From Microbacterium sp. CFH 31415 (lineage in GTDB: Bacteria > Actinomycetota > Actinomycetes > Actinomycetales > Microbacteriaceae), in assembly GCF_022538185.1 (NCBI RefSeq), contig NZ_JAKYXC010000003.1, positions 248,001 through 312,000 of the forward strand: DNA of 64,000 bases. The letters run 5' to 3'. The translations under genes were made by a program, and so were the position numbers. Below are positions 34,097-44,166 of the stretch, in pieces. Every line of letters starts with the position of its first letter. Position 1 is the stretch's first letter. The notes under the pieces are model-generated. The model saw nothing but the letters and a program-made list of their open reading frames with translations, was not told the DNA's origin and did not search any database.

Positions 34097-36361
34097 CTAG
34101 AGCCCGAAGTGCGAGTTCAAAACATGAAGAAAGTCATACTCGTCCTCTGTCACCGTGCCGTTGTGGGAGACTTTGTTCCGAATATCATTCAGCCGCACTA
34201 GCCAACCAGACTTATCCTTCCAGCTCGTCTTTTTCTCGTCGCTGGGCAATGTGTAGTCCGCATCGTAAATCTCGTTCCACAGTGCCATGTTGCCGTGCTG
34301 AAGAATTTCTCGGTAGTTGATCAGATACAGGCAGTCCCACCAGTCGATGGTCGTCCCCGGAGCAGCATCGTATTGCTTCGCGGCCGCCTGGGCCTGTGCG
34401 TCTTGATAGACCTTCTTCGGTACTCCATTCTTGACCCACTCCGTACCGAAACGGTCCTCCAGGCGCCGTCGGATGTCGCTGTTCAAATGCGCCTCGATCG
34501 CGTGCACCATCGTGAACGACTCAACGTTGAATTGCTTCTCCTGGTCGGCAATCCACTCAGCCAATCCGTCGGGTTGGAATTCGGCGTGGGAGTCTGCGAT
34601 CGCCGACTGAAAGCGCCGCAGGTATTTCGTAGGTGCGCCACCGCCGAGCCAACCCCGAAATTCAGAGACCTCATCTAGCGGCAGCGACCCCAAGTGCTCG
34701 GCAAGCGTCTTCAGCATCGGCCGGGTCTGCGTAAAGGTGGATGAGGGAGAATTCTCGCGGGGGTCAATCAAGCCTGCTGCGTCTAGGTGATCAACGACGT
34801 CGCCGATAACTCGGATCAGAGCCTCCACGCCCGCATTGGTGAACACGAAGCCACCTTCGCCGCGACCGATGTTCCACTGCGTGGGCAGTTGATCGCGAAG
34901 GTAACCAAAACACAACTCGAGGAATTCAACCAGTGGCGAGCAAGTGTCATCGTTCGACGTCCTGTAGAAAGACCCGAACGACTTGACCGCGTTCGCGGTA
35001 AATTCGCCGATGAAACGACCTCGATCAATTCCGCGCTGGACGGCGTCGAGGCTCACACATCGAGTGGTGTCCGATTGCTCCTCCCCAATGATGATGCGCC
35101 CGCGCAACGGAGACGACTTCACCTCACCGAGAAGCTGAGCAATTTTCAACTTCAGTGCGTGCGCCTGCTTCCGCTTGTCGGGACTCGACCACAGGAGGTC
35201 CGCGTTCAACGTATTCTGTAGATTCTTTGGGACCGCTTGCTGATTCTCGTTAATCTGCATGAAAAGTTCGAGCTGCTTCTCGGACGGCAGGTCGACAAAT
35301 GCGACCACGGGGATCAACTCAGTCGCAGCGCGATCCGAGTGCGCAAAACCGTACAGGCGGTGCTGCCCGTCAATGATGTAAGCCGACCTGTACTTCCGGG
35401 GCAGATGCAGGACTCCGAGCGTCGTCGAGCCAGCATGTTTGCCGGACCGATCAAACTTGAGCGGCTTACCGCCGTTATCGATGTTGACGATGAGTGAGTT
35501 GGGGAAGAACCCGCCCGAATCCACAAACTGCGACACTTTCTTCAACCGTGAACGCTTGATGATCCTTTGGTAGGTGGGCATCCAGCGGACGTTGGCGCTG
35601 TTTCGGTGCAGCACATAGGAGATCTTCAACAGCCGTGCTGGTTCAATTGCAAAGGAGTAGTAGGTGAATCCACCCATCCTTCCTTTGATAGCAGGGACTT
35701 CGGCCTCGATGGCGGCGATCTGCTGGCCATGAAAGAGATTTCCGAGGAGCTGGAACTTGGCAGCCGTGCCCAAGTGGTTAGCGAGCTCGTGATAGTAGGA
35801 GACCGCTTCCTCATCAAGGATCGAGATGTCAGCGTTTTGGACACGGTCAAGCGTGTCTTTGCTCGCATGAATGTTATTGATTGCGAGAATGAAGCGGATC
35901 TTGTGCTTGGGGAAATGTGAGCGAATGCTGGCGATAACGCCGGCTCGGTAACCCTTGATGCTTTCAGTTTCGGTCTTGAACGCTTGTGTCGGAGGATACT
36001 CTGCGCCGGAGGACTTGCACTCTATTACGAGCACGACCTCGTCGTCGGCGGCGAGGATGTCGATCTGCTTACTTTCGTTCGAGCCCTTGCCATACGGAAT
36101 TTTCATTGATCGATCGCGGTTAAGCGTCTCGAAGCCGAGTCGCGCGCACATCGCCCAGACGAGATCTTCAAACTGCACATCGTGGCGCTTGATTCGACGC
36201 ATCCAAACGCTGGTCTTAAGTGTCTTGTCAACGATCCAGCCCTCATCCTCATACTGCTTCTGAAGGGCTGGCGACACCTTCACGCGGTCATAGTGAGCCA
36301 CTCGACGCCGAGTTTCGGACCGAATGGCGCTGACCGGCAACAGTGCAGACTCGTCGAACAC
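34097..36361 (-). CDS. PD-(D/E)XK - DGQHR - HEPN-like fusion protein
   Basis: The 754-residue protein starts at a GTG. Residues about 60-200 look like a restriction-type nuclease domain: IDILAADDEVVLVIECKSS with D101, E114 and K116. The centre is a DGQHR domain (IIDGQHRLYGF, DGQHR at 331-335, then LFMQINENQQAVPKNL), related to DndB and ParB-like folds. The C-terminus ends with a HEPN/Swt1-like segment, LNDIRNKVSHNG (R728-x4-H733), the usual R-x4-6-H RNase motif. This domain combination suggests a one-gene defence effector joining DNA sensing or cutting with an RNase. Base composition is lower in GC than the core genes. Confidence 0.78.
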   Translation of the reverse strand: MFDESALLPVSAIRSETRRRVAHYDRVKVSPALQKQYEDEGWIVDKTLKTSVWMRRIKRHDVQFEDLVWAMCARLGFETLNRDRSMKIPYGKGSNESKQIDILAADDEVVLVIECKSSGAEYPPTQAFKTETESIKGYRAGVIASIRSHFPKHKIRFILAINNIHASKDTLDRVQNADISILDEEAVSYYHELANHLGTAAKFQLLGNLFHGQQIAAIEAEVPAIKGRMGGFTYYSFAIEPARLLKISYVLHRNSANVRWMPTYQRIIKRSRLKKVSQFVDSGGFFPNSLIVNIDNGGKPLKFDRSGKHAGSTTLGVLHLPRKYRSAYIIDGQHRLYGFAHSDRAATELIPVVAFVDLPSEKQLELFMQINENQQAVPKNLQNTLNADLLWSSPDKRKQAHALKLKIAQLLGEVKSSPLRGRIIIGEEQSDTTRCVSLDAVQRGIDRGRFIGEFTANAVKSFGSFYRTSNDDTCSPLVEFLELCFGYLRDQLPTQWNIGRGEGGFVFTNAGVEALIRVIGDVVDHLDAAGLIDPRENSPSSTFTQTRPMLKTLAEHLGSLPLDEVSEFRGWLGGGAPTKYLRRFQSAIADSHAEFQPDGLAEWIADQEKQFNVESFTMVHAIEAHLNSDIRRRLEDRFGTEWVKNGVPKKVYQDAQAQAAAKQYDAAPGTTIDWWDCLYLINYREILQHGNMALWNEIYDADYTLPSDEKKTSWKDKSGWLVRLNDIRNKVSHNGTVTEDEYDFLHVLNSHFGL

Positions 36362-37029
36362 GTGACCCCCGGTTTGATCGGATGCGGTTGCTCGCTGGGT
36401 TCACCCATGGAGGGCATCAGCCTGGACTTGGGCTCGTTCGGTCACCAGCGGCGCTTCGAGCCTATCGACGCGTGAACGTGGAGACGTGCAGGGACGCGGG
36501 TGTACGTAGCTCCCGTGCGCTCTCGCGGGTATTCCCATTCCAGGCTGTTGGTCGGGACGGCATCCTTGGCCACGTCCGATTGCTCAGCAGTGACCGAAGC
36601 TCTGACGCCGCCGTGACGGCAACGTCCGCCGCCTGCGCGAGGCAAGGAACTGGAATCAGGCCGCGCGGACCGGAATGCTCGACACTGGCGGACGCGAGAG
36701 CAGGCGATTCCGGCACCGACCCGCTGAACCGCGGCTAGATCGCTGGCTCACGCGCGTCGTCTCGACATACCTTGGTTGGGTTCCAATTCCAAGCAGTTTC
36801 CCGAGCCGCCCGCGTACGTATCTATACGGAGTTCCGTCGAGCGACCTTCCAGGAATCCGAGTAAGTCGTCGGTCGAAGCCAAGGCTCTATCATCGTCAGG
36901 GCATGGCAGAACGAAGCTTCCTCATTGAGCGAGTCCGTCGGAGATCGCCACCCACCTCGAACGGTTGAGCGAATCGCCGCTGGAGCGATGCTCCATGGAC
37001 TTCTCCAGAGCTAGGGCCACCACAAGCTG
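36362..37029. other. Long gap without a supportable gene
   Basis: This 668-bp stretch separates the DGQHR gene from mcrC, both leftward. Open frames exist on the + strand (for instance 36343-36738 and 36675-36968), but their translations are Arg/Ser/Pro-rich and look like chance frames. It may contain the promoter of the DGQHR gene or remnants of a lost gene. Confidence 0.5.
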
Positions 37030-38658
37030 CTAACCGGGTGCCGATGTGCTCGCAGACAAGGCCTCACGCACCTGGTCTACAACTTCCGCGAGCACATAGT
37101 TTGGACGAACTTCGATGAGACGGATGCCGTTCTTTCTGCGGACAGGTTGCTCGCTGACATCGCGTTCCTGTAGCCCCCCAACCAAGGCAGATCCACCCGA
37201 GAGCTCCACCGGCTGCGAGTCTCGTTCCCCGTGATACTCGACGGCAATGTCTCGCGCGCTGAACACTATGTCGACAAGTTGTGGCGCCAACCACCCGGGT
37301 CGAGCCCGGTGCTCAAGACGCTCATCCGGGAATGCCTCGCGCAGCTCACGCAGAAGGCGTATCTCCGGCTCGAGCCCTTCGTCAACCCGAGGTAGCTCGG
37401 CATCGCCGCGGGCGCGGATTGGCACCGCACCGGCAATAGCTCGCTCGAGTGCGTCGGCTCGCTCGGTGTCCCCCGAGCCGACGCGGTAAGCGAACATGTC
37501 GATGCCGAGCGCGACCAGCCGAACCGGGCGCCCATGGAATCCGACAACGTCGAATGTCGACTCGGCAAACTTGCCGGGATAGACCAGCAGTGAGAGAGGT
37601 GAATCGAGCGCGGCGGCAGTGGTGAGCGCTTGGAACACATGGTCGCGCTTGGGAGTCTCCCCGCCGGAGTACTTGGCCTCAAAGGCGGCAGCTACGCGAC
37701 CGTCCGACCACCGCAGTACGCCGTCGGGCTCGACCCCTTGGGCGACGCCACCAGTGCTCGAGGCGAGCAGTAGCGGGTGCGTCCTCTTCGGTTCGAGCGA
37801 CAGGCCGGGCGTACGGTCAGCGACCACTCGAAGCGCACGCTCCAACAGCGTCTCAAGGAGAGGCCACGGCTCGACTGCAACCTCAAGTCCCGTTGCGTGT
37901 CCAGGGTCGCCGACTACGGACCGGTTCCTGAGGAGGGGGGCTGCGATGTCCCAAGCCGGCGCGTAGGCCGCCCACTGTGCGGGAAGGCGACGCCGCGCGA
38001 CCGACGGGTTCACAAAGGATGGGATGGGCTGACCGGGCACGACGTCCGCCTGCAACCGCCGCAGCCGCGAGGCGAGCTCGCCACCGGCGGCCGAGCGGCT
38101 CAGGAGCCCGGCGATTACCGAGAGCCCGCGCGTGAAGTCGTTCGAGACACTCAGCTCGTCGCGGCTCATCGGGAACCGCGCAGGATCCAGCGCGACCGTC
38201 CGCATCCAGCGCGTGACGTCGAGACGACCGCTCCATCGGCGCGCAGTGTCGTGCTTGCGCTCGTACACCTGCAGAGGCCCCTCGCGACGCAACGCGCGCT
38301 CGAGGCGACGTGCGTACTCCAGCGCGAGCGCAGCGGAGAGGTCGTCGCGGCGCTGGGAGGAACGGGAGCGTTGCGAGCCCGCGACCGCGAGGCGGGTCTC
38401 GCTTGAGAGCAGGTGGATGACAGCCGTCGTCCAGTCGTCCGTGCGAATCTTCGGCGCGACTTCTGCGATGCCTCCGCCCGGCAGTGTGAAAGAGCCGACC
38501 AGGTTGCTCAGCGTGACGCTGTCTCCATCGACGCGGTACTGGCGCAGTCGAGGCGCGAGCTGCTCGTTGAGTGCAGGCATGGCGGCGAGCAGCTCGTTGC
38601 GTTCGCCGCGATCGAGGCGAGCAGGCTCGAACTCGCGGAACGTGAGCCGCTCGGACAC
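37030..38658 (-). CDS. mcrC: McrC-like restriction nuclease with extra Vsr/DUF2726-like domain
   Basis: McrC is the nuclease subunit driven by the McrB motor. With the GTG at 38658 it has about 542 residues. The McrC nuclease core is GVEPDGVLRWSDGRVAAAFEAKYS, shown here by its key residues D312, E327 and K329. Beyond it (about 425-540) lies a second domain, LAPQLVDIVFSARDIAVEYHG (D463, E474), then RDVSEQPVRRKNGIRLIEV, like Vsr/DUF2726-type endonuclease domains. Ordinary McrC proteins end shortly after the first domain. The start shares one base with the mcrB stop, so translation is coupled. Confidence 0.85.
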   Translation of the reverse strand: MSERLTFREFEPARLDRGERNELLAAMPALNEQLAPRLRQYRVDGDSVTLSNLVGSFTLPGGGIAEVAPKIRTDDWTTAVIHLLSSETRLAVAGSQRSRSSQRRDDLSAALALEYARRLERALRREGPLQVYERKHDTARRWSGRLDVTRWMRTVALDPARFPMSRDELSVSNDFTRGLSVIAGLLSRSAAGGELASRLRRLQADVVPGQPIPSFVNPSVARRRLPAQWAAYAPAWDIAAPLLRNRSVVGDPGHATGLEVAVEPWPLLETLLERALRVVADRTPGLSLEPKRTHPLLLASSTGGVAQGVEPDGVLRWSDGRVAAAFEAKYSGGETPKRDHVFQALTTAAALDSPLSLLVYPGKFAESTFDVVGFHGRPVRLVALGIDMFAYRVGSGDTERADALERAIAGAVPIRARGDAELPRVDEGLEPEIRLLRELREAFPDERLEHRARPGWLAPQLVDIVFSARDIAVEYHGERDSQPVELSGGSALVGGLQERDVSEQPVRRKNGIRLIEVRPNYVLAEVVDQVREALSASTSAPG

Positions 38659-40382
38659 TACAACTTCGCTTGGTGCCGGAGCTCCGCGGCCGCACGCTCG
38701 GGTGTGAGGTCGGAGAGCGAGTGGACGTGAAGGCGCGCAGACCGGTAGGTGCCGAGTTCCTGATCGCCGGCCTTCCATGTCGCGACGGCGTCCGCTCGCG
38801 GGGCCGGCGTCTCAGCGGTGCCCGCACGAAGCACAGCCGCTAGGGCGCCATCATCGTCCTGCATCGCGAGCCGCAGCGTTGAGACCACCCGGAAGTCGAA
38901 CGCAGCTGCCAGGCTCGCCACAGCCTCATTTGTGGTGGCCCCGTTCACCGCCCAGAAGTTGGACTGCCCAAGCCGGAAGTCCGGGCCGAGCACTGTGTCG
39001 ATGCGCTCATTCAGTGCGTGCAGGAGCTTGACGGCCAGCGCGGCAACGATGCCAGGAGTCCATTCGTCGTAGGCAGCCGCAAAGTCCACGTCTTCGGGGG
39101 CTCCGAGGTGCTGGGTGAGCACGTCGTAGTTCGGCGGCATCTCGACGATGGAGAACCGGCGGCGAAGGGCCGCGTCGAGCGGCGCAACGGAACGGTCGGA
39201 GGAGTTCATGGCCGCAACGACCCACAGGCTGCGAGGGAGCGTGAAATTGCTCGGCACTTCCCGGTCGCCGTCGTGGGCGAACTCCAGCGGAACCTTAATG
39301 CCGAGGTCGGCGAACGGTAGGTTCACGAAGGCCCGCTCACGCTTGTCCTTGTCGAGCAGCGCAATTGTGTCGCCGAGCACTGCAGCCGCGTTGCCGCGGT
39401 TGAACTCGTCAAGAACGATCAGAGCTCGAGTGTCCGCGGTCTTCGCGTACTGAGCGAGGTTCACGAGCGGGCCAGGGTGCGGCTTCACCGAGACGCCGCC
39501 ACCGTCCGTCGGCTCGGGAAGGAGGCCGACGACTAGATTCTCGTAGGTGTAGGCCGGGTGCAGCACGACGACGCGCGTCTTTCCCGGCTCCCCTCCCGGG
39601 CCCTCGGTGAGCGCGTCATGATTCAGGCCTGAGTCGAAGTGGAGTCCGCCCGCGCTGTTCTCGACGAAGTGGACGAGCTTCTCGAGGAGAACGGTCTTGC
39701 CGGTGCCGGGCGGACCGACGAGCAGAATGTTCGGATTGTCGTCAAGCAGGTCGATGAGCTTCGCGACCTCGGGCTCGGCGGTCACGCCACCAGCCACCTC
39801 GAGCGAGGCACACGACTTCTTGGAATGCGTGGACCGTGCGGCCTCCTGCACAACTTCAGGAAGCCGGTTCAGCGCGGCCCACTCCATGCCGGCGGGTGGG
39901 TTGCCCACATACGCGCGCAGATGGAGACGGTTGGTCTCGCCCTGCAGCTTCACCGCTACGAGGAAGGGCTGCAAGTCACGCCCTTCGAGCTGCGCCCACT
40001 CTGCGTCGGCGCTGTGCGGGTTGTCATGCGAGGGGTCGCCAGGGATGGTTGCGATCGTCTGGTCCGTCGGCGCAGGCGTGACTTTCCACACCGGCGGTTC
40101 ATTCTCGCGGGGCCACGCGAGGTGGAACCGGTCGGACGAATACGAGACGAAGCCAGGGCCCTCTCCGCCGGGCCACACAAGCGTGATGTCCGTACGGCCC
40201 CCGCGCCGCTCAGGAACGTGGAAGAGCGTCGAGAGCAGGCGTCCGCACTCTCCGCTGACCTGGAGGTAGTCCTTCGTGTACGAGTCGTCGCCGCTCGATG
40301 TCTCGAAGCGACCATAGGTGGCCTTGAACGCGGCAACGGAGAATTGCCAAACCCACACGGCTTCGACGGCTTGTGCGACCAC
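38658..40382 (-). CDS. mcrB: McrB-like AAA+ restriction ATPase
   Basis: The 574-residue protein is the AAA+ motor of an McrBC system. Walker A is GPPGTGKT (223-230), Walker B LIVLDEFNRGN (321-331), with a sensor region AAMNSSDRSVAPLDAALRRRF. The MNSSD stretch corresponds to the MNTAD-type GTPase signature of McrB. The first ~190 residues (KATYGRF, SGECGRLLSTLF, ITLVWPGG) are a separate domain I do not recognise, presumably for DNA recognition. It starts at a GTG 3 bp after the dam stop and overlaps mcrC by one base, giving a dam-mcrB-mcrC operon. Confidence 0.9.
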   Translation of the reverse strand: MVAQAVEAVWVWQFSVAAFKATYGRFETSSGDDSYTKDYLQVSGECGRLLSTLFHVPERRGGRTDITLVWPGGEGPGFVSYSSDRFHLAWPRENEPPVWKVTPAPTDQTIATIPGDPSHDNPHSADAEWAQLEGRDLQPFLVAVKLQGETNRLHLRAYVGNPPAGMEWAALNRLPEVVQEAARSTHSKKSCASLEVAGGVTAEPEVAKLIDLLDDNPNILLVGPPGTGKTVLLEKLVHFVENSAGGLHFDSGLNHDALTEGPGGEPGKTRVVVLHPAYTYENLVVGLLPEPTDGGGVSVKPHPGPLVNLAQYAKTADTRALIVLDEFNRGNAAAVLGDTIALLDKDKRERAFVNLPFADLGIKVPLEFAHDGDREVPSNFTLPRSLWVVAAMNSSDRSVAPLDAALRRRFSIVEMPPNYDVLTQHLGAPEDVDFAAAYDEWTPGIVAALAVKLLHALNERIDTVLGPDFRLGQSNFWAVNGATTNEAVASLAAAFDFRVVSTLRLAMQDDDGALAAVLRAGTAETPAPRADAVATWKAGDQELGTYRSARLHVHSLSDLTPERAAAELRHQAKL

Positions 40383-40385
40383 GCT

Positions 40386-41276
40386 TCACCTTCCGATGAC
40401 GATAGCCTCCGGCGACATGTGCGATTCGACTTCGCGCTTGCTTTGGGCGGCCAGCGAACGATGTGTTCTGAAAGTCACGATATCGGCGAAGTCGAAGAGC
40501 TCGCGGACACCCGGTGTGTCACGGTTCGACATGACCCATCGAACACCTTGCTCCGACATGTTCCGGCAGTGCACGGCGAGGTCGAGGAGGTCGGGCAGCT
40601 CGAACGTCTTCGCCGTGTACTTGTTGAACTTCGCGGTCGGCTCCTTTTCCACACCGGGCTGGGTGAAGAGCGGGAGGTATGGCGGGTCGAGGTAAACGAA
40701 GTCTCCGGGCCGCACGCGGTTGAGCGCATCCCTAAAATCCTCTTCGCGGATGGCTGTCGCGCGAAGGGACTCGGCGATGGCGGCGTACGTTTCGTCGCTG
40801 AAGCCCTTGAACGCACGGTCGCCCCACGGTGCGTTCATCGCGCCCGTCCGAGAGTTCTCGCGCCAAAGATGATTCCATGACGTGCCGTTGAGATAGAGGA
40901 AACGAGCCGCGCTCTCTAGGGAGTTCGTCGGCACCTGCGCGCGAACCTCGTAGTAGTACTCCTTTGAGTCACGCTCCTGGTGTGCATCCAGGAGCGTTCG
41001 GAGCGCCGTCTGCTCGTCTCGCATCGCGACCCACGCGTTGACCAGATGTCCGTTCAGGTCAGCGAGGTTGGCACGGCCCTCGACACGCGGCTCGACCGCG
41101 AGGAAGACCGCGCCTCCGCCGAGGAACGGCTCGTGGTAGTTCGCGATGCGCTCCGGGATGTGCGGCAGGATGCGGGGCAGCAGCTTCGTCTTGCCACCGG
41201 CCCAACGGATGAATGGCTTGGTCGGCCTGGGTAGCGCAGGCGCATCGAGCACGGGTCGCCTCCGTCGTGTTGGCAT
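40386..41276 (-). CDS. D12-class (Dam-type) N6-adenine DNA methyltransferase
   Basis: The 296-residue protein has the alpha-class D12 layout: [16 protein letters not shown], then [12 protein letters not shown] (AdoMet site, about 51-56), [12 protein letters not shown], and the catalytic motif YLDPPY (DPPY at 197-200). It methylates adenine in a short sequence that cannot be predicted. The ATG at 41276 lies just before the conserved start; the frame stays open upstream across the divergent gene. It is the first gene of the operon with mcrB and mcrC, so methylation and restriction are made together. Confidence 0.88.
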   Translation of the reverse strand: MPTRRRRPVLDAPALPRPTKPFIRWAGGKTKLLPRILPHIPERIANYHEPFLGGGAVFLAVEPRVEGRANLADLNGHLVNAWVAMRDEQTALRTLLDAHQERDSKEYYYEVRAQVPTNSLESAARFLYLNGTSWNHLWRENSRTGAMNAPWGDRAFKGFSDETYAAIAESLRATAIREEDFRDALNRVRPGDFVYLDPPYLPLFTQPGVEKEPTAKFNKYTAKTFELPDLLDLAVHCRNMSEQGVRWVMSNRDTPGVRELFDFADIVTFRTHRSLAAQSKREVESHMSPEAIVIGR

Positions 41277-41361
41277 TGTCGTTGGGTGATGCCATCGTAA
41301 TCTGGTCGGAGCCACCGACATCGGCGGCGCGGGCGTATGGCTCGAGAAGGGGTGGGGCGTG

Positions 41362-42681
41362 ATGAGCGGGAGTGTGGAGCTCGTCTGGCCGAACAAGGGG
41401 CTCCCGCTGCACGCATCCGGGGCCACCTCGTACACCTGGGTCCAGCCCGATGACGCTGCGCTGCGGAACCCGCTCCGTGTCGAAACGTTCGGCTCAGCGC
41501 TCCGTTCGACGTCGAACGTCCTGGCGGTCGGTGACGGCTTCGACGCGCTCGAAATTCTCCGCGACACTAACGTGCTGTCGGACGGCATCCGGGCGGTCTA
41601 CATCGACCCACCGTTCAATACCCAGAAGACCTTCAACCACTACGGCGACAGTTTGGCCACGCCGATGTGGTTGAGCATGATGCGCGACCGTCTCGCTGCC
41701 CTCAGGCCGCTGCTCCGGGAAGACGCGTCCGTATGGCTTCACCTCGACGACAGTGAGGTTCACCGTGCTCGCGTCGTCATGGACGAGGTATTCGGCGAGG
41801 CGGCATTCGTCGCGTCCGTAGTCTGGCAGAAGCGCACAACCCGGGACTCGCGAGCCGCGTTCAGCAGCAACCACGACACTATCCTCGTCTACGCGCCGTC
41901 GGGCCCCCGGACATGGAAGCTCAGCCGAAATCTGCTCGCGAAGGATGAGGCGCTGCTGCGCAATCGGGATGACGACCCACGGGGCCCGTGGAGCGACGCG
42001 CCGTTCACCGCACCCGGCTATCGCAAGGCACAGCAGTACGACATCGTCACTCCGTCTGGCTCCATCGTTCAACCACCGCGTGGACGAAGCTGGTACGCCA
42101 CAGAGAAGACGTACCTTGACCTGCTGGCGGAGGATCGTATTTGGTTCCCCAAGGGCGGTGCAGGCATGCCGCGCATCAAGCTTTTCGCGCACCAGCTTCG
42201 CGGTCTAGTGCCGTTCACCGTGTGGGGCTCCGCTGACGTCGGAACCAATGACGACGCGAAGCGCCACCTCCTCGAGCTTTTCCCCGACCGACCGGTGTTC
42301 GACACACCAAAGCCGGAGGAGTTGCTCGAGCGCATCATTCACGTCGCGAGCAACCCAGGCGAACTCGTGGTCGACCTCTTCGCTGGATCGGGAACGACCG
42401 CGGCTACGGCCCACAAGATGCGCCGCCGGTGGGTGACAGTGGAGCGGAACACCCAGACCGTGCTTGACTTCACCCTTCCTCGCCTGCAGCGGGTTGTGAA
42501 CGGTGAAGACCGCGGCGGTATCACGGGACAAGTTGCGTGGACAGGCGGCGGGAGCTTTGAGGTGCTCCATGTCACACCGCGCTTCGGCACGCTTGCCGGT
42601 GTGCACCGTCCGTCCGTCCTCGGAAAGTGGCTCAAAGGGTCCGCGTTTGGGACCAAGGAGAATCAGGCGCGAACCGCGTAG
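41362..42681 (+). CDS. Beta-class N6/N4 DNA methyltransferase (type III Mod-like)
   Basis: The 439-residue protein has the catalytic motif IV first ([16 protein letters not shown] at 82-85) and the AdoMet motif later ([13 protein letters not shown], about 338-346). That order defines beta-class amino-methyltransferases, including type III Mod subunits. The DPPF and overall form favour adenine methylation. It is divergent from dam-mcrB-mcrC with 85 bp between the start codons, which must hold both promoters. No type III Res gene is present, so it most likely serves the McrBC-type restriction proteins. Confidence 0.88.
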   Translation: MSGSVELVWPNKGLPLHASGATSYTWVQPDDAALRNPLRVETFGSALRSTSNVLAVGDGFDALEILRDTNVLSDGIRAVYIDPPFNTQKTFNHYGDSLATPMWLSMMRDRLAALRPLLREDASVWLHLDDSEVHRARVVMDEVFGEAAFVASVVWQKRTTRDSRAAFSSNHDTILVYAPSGPRTWKLSRNLLAKDEALLRNRDDDPRGPWSDAPFTAPGYRKAQQYDIVTPSGSIVQPPRGRSWYATEKTYLDLLAEDRIWFPKGGAGMPRIKLFAHQLRGLVPFTVWGSADVGTNDDAKRHLLELFPDRPVFDTPKPEELLERIIHVASNPGELVVDLFAGSGTTAATAHKMRRRWVTVERNTQTVLDFTLPRLQRVVNGEDRGGITGQVAWTGGGSFEVLHVTPRFGTLAGVHRPSVLGKWLKGSAFGTKENQARTA

Positions 42682-42901
42682 ACGCGCGAGCACGTAGACA
42701 AGAGGATAGAGCGGCCAGGACGGAGCGCGGCCGATCGCTACGCTCTCGGCGTCGGAGGGACGCGCCTCTTCGATCCATCGCCAGTTGAGGACGTCTTCCG
42801 ACATCTGTCCACATCTGTCATCTGCCGCGTTGACGAGGCGCGACCAGTGTCCGACACTGGCCAGATACTGACCATCGAGCCGGCACCGAGCGGAGGTCGA
42901 G

Positions 42902-44032
42902 ATGGGCAGCATAACCCCGTACGAATCGGCGAAGGGACGCCGCTACCGCGTGCGCTACCGCAAGCCTGATCGGACCGAAACGCAGAAGCGCGGCTTCACG
43001 ACGATGCGCGAGGCGAAGCTCTACCTGTCCATGGTCACCGTGTCGAAGTCGAAGGGGGAGTACATCGATCCCGTGGCATCGCGGGTGCCGGTCCGGATGT
43101 TCGCGGACAGCTGGCTGCGGTCGAAGCAGCCGCCTATGTCGAAGCCTTCGTACTACATGACGCTCGAGCGGGCGTGGAAGAACCACGTCGCTCCAGTCTG
43201 GGCAGACAGGGAGATCTGGTCGATCCGGCGGTCTGAAGTTCAGGACTGGGTGTCGGACCTTGCGACGCAGAAGTCGCGCACGGTCGTTCTTCGCGCGCTG
43301 GGAGTCCTCGCGGGCATCCTCGATGTCGCCATCGATGATCGTCGCCTTGCGAACAACCCGGCGCGACACATCCGCAATCTCCCTCGGAGCGGACCGGGCA
43401 AGCGCCGCGTCTATCTCTCGCATGACCAGGTGGCGACGCTGGCGGCATGCTCGGCGCATCCGACGATGGTCCTGACCTTGGCCTACACCGGCCTGCGCTG
43501 GGGTGAGGCGACGGGGCTGCGCGTGCGGAGTGTGAATCGACTGCGTCGACGCTTCGTGATCGAGGAGAACGCGGTGATGATCGCGTACGAGATCCACGTC
43601 GGCACGCCGAAGACGCACGAGAAGCGCTCGGTCCCCTACCCGGAGCGCCTCGCTCCGATGATCGAACAGGCTTGCGCCGGCAAGGGCCCGGAAGGGCTGC
43701 TCTTCGGCGACGGCGTCAACCACATGCGCAACTCAGGCGCACAGGGATGGTTTGCGAACGCGGTCCGCCGCGCGCAGGCTGTGGACCCATCGATCCCGCG
43801 GCTGACGCCTCACGACCTCCGCCACACCGCCGCATCGCTCGCGATCAGCTCCGGCGCCAACGTGAAGGCCGTGCAGCGGATGCTGGGGCACGCGTCGGCG
43901 GCCATGACGCTCGACACCTACGCCGACCTCTTCGACGACGATCTGGATGCCGTCGCATCGCGCCTCAACGACGCAATGCCGCTCGTGGCGCTGCCCGCGG
44001 GTCCGCAGACCCGCTACGCCCGACCGCAGTAG
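42902..44032 (+). CDS. int: Tyrosine recombinase (island integrase)
   Basis: The 376-residue integrase has an N-terminal arm-binding domain (MGSITPYESAKGRRYRVRYR), a SAM-like core-binding domain (about 62-150) and the catalytic domain. The active residues are R199 (TGLRWGE), H304 and R307 (TPHDLRHTAA), H330 (MLGHAS) and the nucleophile Y340 (TLDTYADLF). It lies next to the tRNA-Arg gene that forms the attachment site and would integrate and excise the island. The 220 bp before it hold no excisionase gene; the small HTH protein at the other end is the only candidate seen. Confidence 0.95.
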   Translation: MGSITPYESAKGRRYRVRYRKPDRTETQKRGFTTMREAKLYLSMVTVSKSKGEYIDPVASRVPVRMFADSWLRSKQPPMSKPSYYMTLERAWKNHVAPVWADREIWSIRRSEVQDWVSDLATQKSRTVVLRALGVLAGILDVAIDDRRLANNPARHIRNLPRSGPGKRRVYLSHDQVATLAACSAHPTMVLTLAYTGLRWGEATGLRVRSVNRLRRRFVIEENAVMIAYEIHVGTPKTHEKRSVPYPERLAPMIEQACAGKGPEGLLFGDGVNHMRNSGAQGWFANAVRRAQAVDPSIPRLTPHDLRHTAASLAISSGANVKAVQRMLGHASAAMTLDTYADLFDDDLDAVASRLNDAMPLVALPAGPQTRYARPQ

Positions 44033-44166
44033 CCGCAGAGAGCAGATTGCTCAGCTTTTCGACGAGGCTCGAGACGCCCGAAACGCTCGATTTCGTCGTT
44101 CCGCGACGTCCAACGGAGCGCGCTGAAGGGGCTTGTCGGCGCCCTCCGAGCGGTCTCGAGATTTTC

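Noticed and set aside
36343..36968. Open frames of about 100-130 codons in the gap between mcrC and the DGQHR gene
   Set aside because: Translations are rich in Arg, Ser and Pro, with no ribosome site or motif; they look like chance frames.
38656..38778. A longer N-terminus for McrC starting at 38778
   Set aside because: It would overlap mcrB by 120 bp and adds Arg/Pro/His-rich sequence without McrC likeness. The GTG at 38658 couples directly to the mcrB stop.
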